Origin: Pollenia angustigena
Lineage: Eukaryota > Arthropoda > Insecta > Diptera > Polleniidae
DNA length: 64,000 nucleotides
NCBI GenBank assembly: GCA_930367215.1
Contig: OV884056.1
Location: forward strand, 199,371,310-199,435,309
Direction of reading: 5' to 3'
Shown here: in pieces, positions 54,769 to 64,000 of the stretch
How the letters are laid out: each line of letters opens with the position of its first letter
How positions within the stretch are numbered: position 1 is the stretch's first letter
Translations under genes and position numbers: made by a program
Notes under the pieces: model-generated
Databases searched by the model: none
Told to the model about the DNA's origin: nothing
What the model saw: only the letters and a program-made list of their open reading frames with translations

Positions 54769-56415
54769 ATGAATGTACATTCGAGTGGTTCGGCCTCCAT
54801 ACAAAAAAACAGGTTGTGCAAGTTACCCCCTTGAATGAAAGGTATGTCAATAAAGTTTCTAAAACAGTAAAATTTTGATTGACACGCCTCCATATACAGC
54901 CCTTTTTGTTTTTTATATATAGCGCTGCCATTTAAAGTCCGATCTCATGATTTCGCATATCGTTGTGGATGGTTTGATATTTAAAGTTCTTGAAACTTAA
55001 TACCTAAATATACCTTTTATTCAAGGGCGTCACTGGAGGACATTTTTTTGTATTGGGTTCTACCTGGTTAAATGTTAAATGTATGTGAAAAAAGAGGCAC
55101 AATTTCAGTGTTGCCAAAACTTGGTGACCAAAAATGGCTACTAGGTGTTGCAGACATCAGCACAAACGCATAGTACCCTCTCCACTATTGTGGTGGTGGT
55201 ATAAATATTGTATTGTTATGGTAAAAATATTTACCTAATTGATAAAATCGAATTAACGGTGGCTTAATGTAACCTATTTCTCATATTACTTTTAACGATG
55301 TTTACATATGTAGCTAAACACCCTCTCTACTTCAGCATTAGACCATGGAAGTGAGAGCAACTTTGTAGTCAATTCTGAAATTTCTAAAACAATTTTGTTA
55401 CCGCCTGCATCCCTTTATTGAAATACTTGCAACCAGAAAGAAACAGCGATGTTTGTGTTGATCCATTTTATAGTGGAATACTGTTCATTTATTTTGAAAG
55501 ATGTTTCATCGTCATAGTTTATAGCGATTTTCAACATTTGTAAAAGTTGTGATTTAAATTAAAGGCGTTTTAATTGTTAAAAATGTTTATTTCACTTTTA
55601 TAAATTTTTATAATAAAATAAAAATTATTCTTTTAAAAGAAAAACGGCAAAAAAATTGTATGGCTAAACAAGTTGAAAAATGGCTAAAAAGCATTAAACT
55701 CACTTTTTAATGGCTAAACAGGGTGAAAAATGGCTAAATCTGACCACTAAATGGCTAAAGTGGCAGCACTGGTATGAATGTACATTCGAGTGGTTCGGCC
55801 TCCATACAAAAAAAAAAGGTTGTGCACGTTACCCCCTTGAATGATAGGTATGTCAATGAAGTTTCTAAAACAGTAAAATTGTTATTGCCACGCCTCCATT
55901 TACAGCCCTTTTTGTTTTGTATATATAGCGCTGCCATTTAAAGTCCGATCTCATGATTTCGCATGTCGTTGTTGATGGCTTGAATTTTAAAGTTCTTGAA
56001 ATTTAATACCTAAATATACCTTTTATTCAAGGGCGTCACTGGTGGACATTTTTTTGGAATGGGTTCTACCTGGTTAAATGTTAAATGTATGTGAAAAAAG
56101 AGGCTTTATTTTGAGGCGTGTCATAAAAGTGAGTATATTAAAAGCTATACATACAAAGTTTTATAAGGACTTTCTTGGTAAGTGAAAAAAAATTGGACAC
56201 TTGGGAGAAGGAACCGAGATGGCTTAAGTTGCGCCTAGAATTTAATGTAGGATTAAAACGTCACCAAAAGCAAAAATTAGGCCACTGGCAAACCATGAAC
56301 AACGATATGCGTTATGATGAGATCGGACTTTAACTGCCAGTTTAAAAACTTCATTGTCATATCATTCATTCTGGGGTGTGACTGGCTTAACTTTTTTTTG
56401 AACCCACATACAGTG
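54769..56415. repeat. Duplicated 330-bp repeat around a hAT-like insert, plus inverted copy
   Basis: 54769-55098 and 55773-56104 are direct copies at about 90% or more by eye; both contain 'cattcgagtggttcggcctc', 'agtccgatctcatgatttcg' and 'caagggcgtcactgg'. Between them, 55106-55771 has ends CAGTGTTGCCA and TGGCAGCACTG and several 'aatggctaa' motifs, resembling a hAT-type element without matching 8-bp flanks. A third, inverted and more diverged copy lies at about 56288-56415, suggesting a long-TIR element. Confidence 0.65.
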
Positions 56416-58229
56416 TAGTAGTAATAACACCGTTCTTTCGAAAGTTCCAAAAAACTAGTGCTAGTACGTAAATATCTTCTACATATCTATGTACATATGT
56501 ATATCGCTCAAAATCCATTTCGAGATAAACGCATTTTAAGTTTTTGATTTACACTAACTTCTTAGAAAAAAAGAAGACACATTCTCTTCAAACTGGGAAA
56601 GTATAAAAGATATAAATATGAATTTAATACACAATATAAAGAAAAACAAAGCGAACAATTTTGCATCTCCAACTCCAAAATTTCATTTTTTGAGTTATGC
56701 CGGTCTTGCAGCAAATAAGCGATATGTTGATGTGCAGAAAAAGATCTTCTTTATATATTTCTTTTATTTGTTGCTATTATTGTTAACATTTTCATTCAAC
56801 ATTTTTATTTTTTACTATTTTACTAACACTTTTTAAAAAATATTTTGTTTTTGAAATTTAATTTTTATTGTTGTAAACAAAAGCCAGGGTTATCCACAAA
56901 CACAAAACCTTTATATGAAAAAAGAATGGAAATGCGCGAAAACTAATGCATTGGCAATAATTTTGATTCACGAATGAAAAAAGCTCTATTTATGTCAACC
57001 ATGAATAGACGAAAGCTTTTGAATGTTTTTAAAAAACCAAATTTTGAGCATTATCGTATTAATACGAAAACTTGAAGTGAGAAGACTTATGTTTTACAAA
57101 AACAGGTTGTAATTGTACACAAAAGAGCACTTTCAAGGCATCTGCTCAAGTCGCTTAAATTACAAACAAAAGGGCTTTCTAAAAATGAAAGCTTAGACTT
57201 AATTGTTAGTGCTATGGAAAATATTTAAGGTTTTTTTGTTTAAGTTTTCATATAGTGGCCAATAAGACTTTTTTGAGTGTTTGCAATTCTCATTCACTAT
57301 GCAGTTTTGTTTGCTTATATCTTTGGCTTTTCTAAAATTATTTGGGAGAATGTTTCCTAATGATCTGGCCTTATCAATCATCCAAATGCGCATAGAAACT
57401 AGCTTATCTCCCTACAATAATTTCAGTGTCTTTATCAAGAATAAAAATTGGGAATTAAGCACGGCAAAAAATCTTATTCATTAAATATTTTGTATTCCCA
57501 AAAATAACTTTGATGAAAAATAAAAAGTTAAAAAAGGTTTTAAATCGTAATACCGGATTACAAGATCAATTAAAATAAGAAATATTATAATTAAAATAAT
57601 ACTTAGTAGAGAAAAAAAAAATTAAAATTCTGTAAAAGCCGCCATTTTATTTGTTGTTTAAAATGCTTCCTTAAGCCATTTTAATCTCGTACAAAACTCC
57701 GTAAGTTACTCCTAATGTCTGGTTAATTATTCCATATAGCGGCGTTTGCAAGTGTGCTGCTCATATTTTAATGAAAGTGAGACTGATGAAATTATTGACA
57801 ACCTCTCTCCATCTGAACTATTAGCGTTCAGATGTACTCCAGTAACATATTACATGTTGAAATAGTGTTTTCCATTTATTATACTGTTTTATGCGATAAC
57901 AGGAGATTATTTATTTCTGACAATTTGAATTACTAATGTACTATACAATCAAAACTTAATGAAATAAATGTTTCTTAAATATAAAACATTTTTATTTTTT
58001 TCCAGTTTTGCCATTTTTTGATATTTTTCATGCTTTTTTTTTACTGCTTAGTGACATTTTGCCAGCTATTTTTAACCATTTTTCGTGTCATTTTAAACTT
58101 TCCCTGGTGATAAAAAAAAAAAAAATTGACAATAGTATTCCAACTTTGAGAAATTGTTCCCAAGATCACAGAAAAGTCGTGGGTAAAAAACTTATATTTT
58201 TCTTAAGAATTTGATTGCTTAAATGAAAA
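56416..58229. other. AT-rich DNA with a single MITE arm
   Basis: No gene recognised. 57345-57415 is a minus-strand solo arm of the MITE family seen at 22140-22715 ('tgatctggcc', 'tgcgcatag'). A plus-strand frame at 56618-56836 is hydrophobic at its end but lies in AT-rich DNA, and I do not credit it. Confidence 0.4.
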
Positions 58230-58261
58230 ATATCGAGCCTTTGCTGCAATAGAGTCATAAC

Positions 58262-60356
58262 CAGAGAAGACAAAAAAAGCAATGTTCAATACTTTTGCAG
58301 CAAAAAGAAATTATAAAAAAAGCAACAAAAAATTTACAAAATAGCAACAAAAAAAAAAAGCGCTAAAAAATGTTTTATTCTAATTCTTCTACATCATCAA
58401 AATTATTACAATATACTATCATGTGGGCTTTTATGTTTTCCAATTTTAATTTTCTACGTCGATCTGTTAAAAGCGTTTTGTATAAAGAGAAGCTTCCTTC
58501 TACATCGACGGAGATTGACGGTGCAAATTTAAATTTGCGAATTTCATTAGAGGATTAACTTTTTACATATTCATCTTTTGGAACAGTACCAGACTCTAAA
58601 ATATATTTTATTTCCAAAAACTGCTGATATCCGCGATTTCTTTTTAATATTTTCTCAAATTTCTTTTTATATTGTTGGTCCTCGATCTTGCATAGTCCTT
58701 CAAAAAGTGTCGATAAAGCATTAGTGCTCTCTGAAATTAATAATCCCGCAGTTTGCAATTTTTTTATAGCAACCAAAATGTTTGCAAAATTATATTTTAG
58801 TAATGCAAGTTGAGAACATAGTTCGGAGTTTTTAAATATAATTTTGGATTGCACAAATGAGTCGGCATCTTGACTGTCAAGTTCTAAAGCAACGGCTTTA
58901 ACTTCTTCAAGACGTTCAGCGTAGTACATTACCGCTTCTAACCAAGTTCCCCAACGAGTTGGGCATGGAGACGGTGGAAGTACCACATTTGGGTTCATTT
59001 TTAGAAAGAGTTGTTTTGTCCGCGGTGCCTGTAAAAATGTTGTTTTTGTAACATATATTTTAAACATGCATATCTATGTTTATATTAAAAAAAAAAAACG
59101 CAAGAACTTTTTAATAGAGTAAACCTTTGTCATAAAATTATTTTACTTCAAAAATCATATTAAAAAACGGCTTTTAAATTCTTGCGTTTTCGATTTCCAG
59201 AACAGCTCTGATTTATAGTTATCTTTAAGGAAATAATTTTAACATTGGAAATCAATTTATTGACATTTTCAAAGTTTATTCGAATGAATTCAGCTAATCG
59301 ATGGATACCATGTGCAAAACATGTTAAATGAAGCATTTTCGGATACATTGCCTTTGGAGAAGATATTCCACTTAGCATATATGCAGCTGCATCCGTTACT
59401 GCAAGTAACACTTTGTTATATTTTATGCCTAAATACAGAAAATTAATATCAAATCTTAACTCGATTTCTTTTCTACTTTACCATCTGGCCACAATATTTG
59501 TAACGAATCATTACAAAATGCTGCAATAGATGCACCATTTGCCGTTCCAAGTACTTGCATGTTCAATAAATAAGATTTATTGTCTTTCAATTCTTCTAAG
59601 ACTCCAAAAATAAAGTTTGAAGATATCTCTGTTCGCCGCCGTAGTTTCATTTACAGAAATCCATATATATTTGTCTTTGGCTGCTTGACGCATTTTTTCT
59701 ATAGATTCCCTATACAATTCTGGTATGTATTTCTGGCGAATGCAAGTTACAGACGGAACCGACATTTGAGAATATTTCTCAATGAAATTTTTGAAACTGG
59801 GGGAACTAACTTTTTTTTATTGGTATATTGGATTCTAACAATGCTTTACAAAGATCCTTTTGAAATGTTTTGGCAGTTGGAGTCACTGGATATTCCGTAA
59901 TTAGTTTCTGTTTTTGATGATTTTCTTGCTTAGAAGACGCCAATTGCTGTTTCCCACATCTTATGTTGATCTACATTAGACTTTTTCGAACAATTTATTT
60001 TGCAGCAGCATATATTGCAAAAGAAACAATTTTCTTCAATTTTAAATACTCCTTCATATGTTTTTACCATTTTTAATAATAAATTTCTATTACTTTTCTC
60101 TTTCGGCATTTTTTAAACTTTTTTATTTATTTCTATTTTTAACAGCCTAGCAAAAAGGTAGTAAACAAGGTAAATTCACTTTTATAGAATAATCCGTCTT
60201 GGTACTAACATACGAAGTTTTTAAAACAAAAATGGGAATTTTAAACAAAATAATCCAAAAAAAAGCAACAGCATTCTAAAAGAAGCAAAAAACAGCAGGT
60301 TTTATAAAAAAACAGCTAACAAAAAATAAGCAAAAACAGCATTTTAGTCTTCTCTG
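58262..60356 (-). mobile_element. hAT element, CGGBP1-like group (hAT-3)
   Basis: A 2,095-bp element with ends CAGAGAAGAC and GTCTTCTCTG. The 8-bp flanks are GTCATAAC (58254-58261) and GTCATTAC (60357-60364), one mismatch. A-rich 'aaaaaagcaa' motifs repeat inside both ends. It carries one minus-strand transposase gene with introns. It is inserted in one arm of MITE family A copy 2. Confidence 0.85.
58375..60109 (-). pseudogene. hAT transposase (CGGBP1-like BED finger + hATC), multiply broken
   Basis: Read on the minus strand. It starts MPKEKSNRNLLLKM (60109), with a finger CFFCNICC ending near DQH. Further on come FQKDLCKALLESNIP, NFIEKYSQMSVPSVTC and IRQKYIPELYRESIEK. Frames change near 59955, at an A-run near 59810 and near 59640. 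An intron at 59429-59481 (GT-AG, 53 bp) joins LQILWPD to a glycine and VLLAVTDAAAYML. A second intron would end at an AG at 59039-59040, but the expected donor at 59222 reads AT instead of GT. The next exon gives PCPTRWGTWLEAVMYYAE and stops in frame at 58555-58557. Beyond that stop the same frame runs to 58375 through FAPSISVDVEGSFSLYKTLL, the hATC motif with its glutamate. Family membership rests on recalled hAT proteins of this group. Confidence 0.8.
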
Positions 60357-60594
60357 GTCATTACACAAAAAACCAGATTTCTGAACTTATGTATTTAATT
60401 CTTTAATAACCAGTGGAACATAGGGCCGCCTACTTGCTAATAATGTGGAGTTGATAGCCATATCGTTTATTCATATCGTGTAAAAATTTCATAAAAATAG
60501 TTTGTGTACACAACTCTAGAGAGAAGAATTAAATTTAAAGGTGCTAGAAATTTCAAATTTGAGTTATGACTCTATTGCAGCAAAGGCTCGATAT

Positions 60595-61773
60595 GCCCTT
60601 AATGCAAATAAAGCATTTTTCTCAACATCTTGTTAAAGGTAACGCTCGAAAAACTTGCCCTCATTTTTATCATCATGAGAAGCAGTAGCAGCAGTAAGAC
60701 AACAAAAAGTCAAGTTTGTTTCTCTATAATCATTTACATCTTCGTCATTATCATCATCAATTAGTAACACTTACTATTCCTAAGTCGTTTGTACAACTGT
60801 TGGAAGAGTTCATCATTTAAATGGAGGAAAAATAAGAACAATGAAGTGAAAACAAAAAAAAAAAAAAAAAAAAAATAATAATAATATTAAATAGTTTTTG
60901 TTGGTGTATATTAGAGAGGATCTTGTGTTGTTTTTTTTTTTTTTTTTGAAGGAATTCTATATTCTAATCCATTCCATTTTATGTAGAAATCAAACTTATC
61001 TTAACAAGTCAGAAAAGATTTAGACTAATGTCTCATAACTTCGGCAGAAATGTAACTCATTTTTTCCAAAAAAAAATTAAAGTCGGGTAGAGCAAAATAT
61101 AAAACGGATTAAAATAAAAGTAGTGTAAGAGAAAGTCTCATCTGATCCAGCCAACATTGTGTGGCTTGGTATTGTTGATGACTAATTAACGATTTTAAGA
61201 TTTCAGAAAGAATAAGAAACAATTGCTGAAAAGATCAAACTAACTAAACAGTCAGTAAGCAATTATTTAAGCCGATGTTTAGAGGCAACCATAATATTTG
61301 TGTGGCCTCTTGATGGAGGACTAATTTAATCATAATATGGTTGTCGGTGACAATAATATGGTTTAATTAAACATAATATGTTTAAAATTTTCTTTAAAAA
61401 CTGTTTTGTTGGCGATGACCATATTTAAACATGTTTTTTCTCTGCGTATATTTTCGGGAATAGTATTTCTATGTCAAATATGTCAAATATGGACCGATTC
61501 CAATTAAATTTATTAAGATGTTTAGGATTACAATCAAATAAGTTTGGACCAAATTATATGAAATATATGAAATTTTCGACCGAATCTCACCGACGCGTCG
61601 GGATGGTCCTTGTGATAATTAAAATCTATGTATCTACCATCTCCATAATTGCGATCTATACTTTGTGCACAAGGTTTACATGGACAGCCGAACGTACATT
61701 GCCTTTTTTTTTAATTTCCTAAGCTTATCCCTGCGAAGCTCTTAACTTGTTTGCAAGAAGGAAACCAGTCTTT
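60595..61773. other. Possible host sequence with simple repeats
   Basis: No gene recognised. Poly-A (60857-60876) and poly-T (60929-60947) runs are present. A short set of 'ataatatg' repeats in both orientations (61285-61440) ends near 'ttttttctctgcg' and may be a MITE end. Confidence 0.4.
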
Positions 61774-61842
61774 GGCGGGAATCGAAACCGCGACCCCAGT
61801 GCTGATATACCAGCTTACTACCAGTTAGCTTACCGGAGTAAG
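61774..61842 (-). other. tRNA-like (SINE-like) sequence, copy 2
   Basis: The minus-strand core runs from 'taagctaactggtagtaagc' (A-box-like) to 'ggtttcgattcccgcc' (B-box). It aligns over about 62 bp with 45060-45116. The first base of the core lies near an imperfect palindrome 'agatcgatatag' at 61841-61852. No complete tRNA fold is evident. Confidence 0.55.
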
Positions 61843-62412
61843 ATCGATATAGAAAGTTTTTCTGTATCGATCAATATACTTAAAGGTGGCTATAGTACTA
61901 ATATTTAAAGGTATTACAAACGTCAGCAAAAACGCATAATACCCTCTCCGCTATTTTGGTGTGGAAATAAAATGCAGGAACCCCTTAGTAAAATAACGCA
62001 GCATCCTGATATAAAAACCCTCCGTCTACACATTAGGGATGCCAATTAGGACTGGAATCCCAGTTATTTTATAGAAACCTGTGTTATTCACAATAAATGT
62101 TAGCAAAACGAACAAGTTAGAGTGCTATATTCGGCACTGACGAATCTTGTAATACCCTTTACCGACAGTTAGAATATTTCAGTAGTGGGATTAATATGGA
62201 ACCTATGGTAAATTATGGAGTGTTTTTTTTAGTCATATTTAACTATGACGGACCAAAGTGTACTTAAGTGTTTTCCGAGAGTGGGCCTTATAAAGGTCCT
62301 ATGGTAAATTATGGACAGATCTTGACGAAATTATGTGGTATCATTTGTAGTCGTACAGAACGAGTTTGTACAAAATCTTATTTCAATATGTGCATTGCAA
62401 GACCATTTATGT
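61843..62412. other. Dispersed-repeat fragments, no gene
   Basis: The motif 'gcataataccctctccgcta' (61939-61958) is closely matched at 55172-55191 ('gcatagtaccctctccacta'), so fragments of one dispersed repeat are present in both places. Nothing coding is recognised. Confidence 0.4.
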
Positions 62413-62552
62413 TATGGTGTTTTCTTTTTTAATAAATAATAATTCATTATATTTGTGTAATATATTTATCAGGTTACACGCACCCTTGCAAAGTGATAAA
62501 TTTTTCTAAATTACACTGCGACAAAATAATAGCTACGTTTTACACTGAACAC
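62413..62552 (-). repeat. Dispersed repeat C, copy 2
   Basis: The reverse complement matches 40800-40940, including 'gtgtaaaacgtagctattat' and 'gtaatttagaaaaat'. It is interrupted at 62552 by the hAT starting at 62553. Confidence 0.7.
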
Positions 62553-64000
62553 TAGGGTTTTTTCCCGGGAATTCCCGGGAATTTTCATAATTATATTTTC
62601 CGCTTTCCCGGGATTTTTCACGCGGGATCCCGGGAAATAAAAAATTCCTCATAGTTTAAGAAAACAGCTATTTATACTTTGAAATTTAGTTTTCTATTCT
62701 CTTAAAATAAGCATCTGTGGATGGGTTGCCGATTAGATCAATTACAAGAAGTGAGTACATACGTAAATCAATGTCTCCTGATGCAATAAATCTACTTAAA
62801 GCAGAATAGGCAGTGCAACAGTTGATAATTAATAAATTTAGTGAAGTGAAAAGTTAATAAAGAACATTAATTCAAAATAAGATGCAGGTAGTAAAGTTCA
62901 ATTGTCCATGGACAAGTCTTAAAAATAGCAGATACCTAAACATATAGCTCCTTTATTGCAACATAGTCATATCTACTTAAACAAATGAACTTGGCAAAAT
63001 GCGATTAAAGTTTTCAAAATGCACCGATTTAAAGATATATTTTGCTATAACTTCGGTTCAGTTTGAGATAAAATACGAGAAGGCATGAAGGAACACTTTG
63101 CTTAAATAACTTACAATTTTTGATTTTTTGAGATATGACTATGTTGCAATGAAGCGATATGTTTATTAGGTGATAAACACAAATTTTTTTCAATTTGTGT
63201 TGGTGTATATACCCTTGAAGTGCGGGGAAACCGAAATAAAGATAAAATTTGGAAACTCGTGTAAGATACTACAGCATACAATTTGAAAAACACATTGCCC
63301 TAAAGATTACAGATAGACCTAATGAAGTGAAAAGGTTTGTAAGAGGTTGATGCTATTTTTTGCATGAACCTTGACATACATTTGACTGATATAGACGTTG
63401 TTTATAAAAAAAATGCTTCTTATTGTGAATCAAAAGCCTTCTACAACGGTGCACTTTTAACTATTTATCCAACCTCGGTAAAAAAAATGAACGAAATTTT
63501 TCGGAAACATGAAAATTAGTAAATAAAATAATCAATATACTATTTGACGACTTACTAAGCGCTTTGAGTGTGTCAGAAAGTTATTTCCTAAGCCGTTAAA
63601 AAATTATAATATATATTTTTAAAATATTTTATCTATTTTATGAATTAACTTTTTGATCTCATATCTTGAGTACCTCAATTTGTGTTTGTTTTTATTATTG
63701 TTTTATGAATTAAATTGTTATGTTCATCTTAATTTTTTATCTTGTATCTAGAGCATAATAATAATACAGAATTTACATATAAAACCGTAAGGTAATAATA
63801 ATTCAAGTTCCTCTTTTAATCTTCATTTAATTTTGTAGTATTTAAGGATTTCTTTTACTTACTTTGTAAACAAGTTACCTTACGTTCTTTTATAAAAGTT
63901 TTTTTTCATTATTTAAAAACAAATTACTGTGTTTTATTTATATGGAGCGGGATCCCGGGATCCCGGGAAAGCGGGAAATTTTTTTAAATCGAAAAACTCC
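62553..64000. mobile_element. hAT-like element with CCCGGG-rich ends, cut by window edge
   Basis: The left end TAGGGTTTTTTCCCGGGAAT is preceded by CTGAACAC (62545-62552), the candidate 8-bp target sequence. CCCGGGA motifs recur four times near the left (62565-62635), and the last 55 bases of the window (63947-63985) carry them again in the opposite orientation. The right terminus should lie just past 64000. MITE family A copy 3 is nested inside. No transposase is recognised. Confidence 0.65.
62943..63159. repeat. MITE family A, copy 3 (uninterrupted)
   Basis: A 217-bp element. The arms read TAGCTCCTTTATTGCAACAT and, inverted at the right, 'atgactatgttgcaatgaag', with TA at the tips. It is the reference for the two interrupted copies (15126-16416 and 58230-60594). 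Confidence 0.7.

Larger units (their letters stand above)
58230..60594. repeat. MITE family A, copy 2, split by a hAT element
   Basis: Outer arms ATATCGAGCCTTTGCTGCAA...(58230-58261) and the reverse complement (60563-60594) pair over about 30 bp. They resemble the ends of copies at 15126 and 62943. Without the hAT and one target copy, about 260 bp remain, close to the 217 bp of copy 3. TA is present at both tips. Confidence 0.65.

Noticed and set aside
1..64000. CRISPR arrays, operons, Shine-Dalgarno sites
   Set aside because: Sequence is eukaryotic by its introns, LTR retrotransposon and LINEs. No regularly spaced direct repeats with unique spacers were seen.

Overview
The window is 64 kb of AT-rich, gene-poor eukaryotic DNA from an insect, most likely a higher fly (Diptera, Brachycera). 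That placement is an inference from the mobile-element mix: a BEL/Pao LTR retrotransposon, a DD41D 'rosa'-type mariner, a LOA/I-like LINE with RNase H, many hAT elements, a Chapaev element and dozens of small inverted-repeat elements (MITEs). I found no convincing host protein-coding gene, tRNA, rRNA or CRISPR array. The window could be intergenic DNA, heterochromatin or a very large intron.

Layout. 1-7 kb: three small MITEs, a LOA-like LINE tail (2756-4110, itself hit by a 95-bp MITE) and an RNase H fragment of another LINE (5692-6180, minus). 7-10 kb: a 2.6-kb hAT element inserted in a DD34D mariner relic. 11-13.5 kb: the end of another hAT carrying a foreign repeat with decayed ~110-bp tandem units. 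15-17 kb: a MITE split by a 1.1-kb TA-flanked element, then a TAA-flanked MITE. 17.5-20.5 kb: a 3,024-bp Chapaev-type element with ~155-bp inverted repeats, 4-bp target duplication and an intron-containing transposase. 20.5-22.7 kb: MITEs. 23.5-30 kb: a BEL/Pao retrotransposon with apparently identical 445-bp LTRs and one 1,547-codon ORF that lacks the RNase H region.

32-34 kb: two copies of one MITE, the second split by a TTAA-flanked MITE. 35.5-40.5 kb: a 500-bp hAT, then a hAT carrying two further hATs, all with perfect 8-bp target duplications. 42.7-45.4 kb: an inverted-repeat element with a broken gene of unnamed type, then nested inverted repeats containing a tRNA-like sequence. 46.2-47.1 kb: a DD41D mariner deletion derivative. 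47.4-54 kb: a repeat-rich TIR element, a third TTAA MITE, and a 4-kb TA-flanked element carrying at least three smaller elements. 54.8-56.4 kb: a duplicated 330-bp repeat around a hAT-like insert. 58.2-60.6 kb: a hAT related to the CGGBP1 group inside a MITE. 61.8 kb: a second tRNA-like copy. 62.5 kb to the end: a hAT with CCCGGG-rich ends running past the window edge.

These are not cooperating genes but layers of insertion, and target duplications allow much of the order to be read. The BEL element looks youngest. Only its ORF is uninterrupted, and it is probably not autonomous. Every DNA-transposon transposase here is broken.
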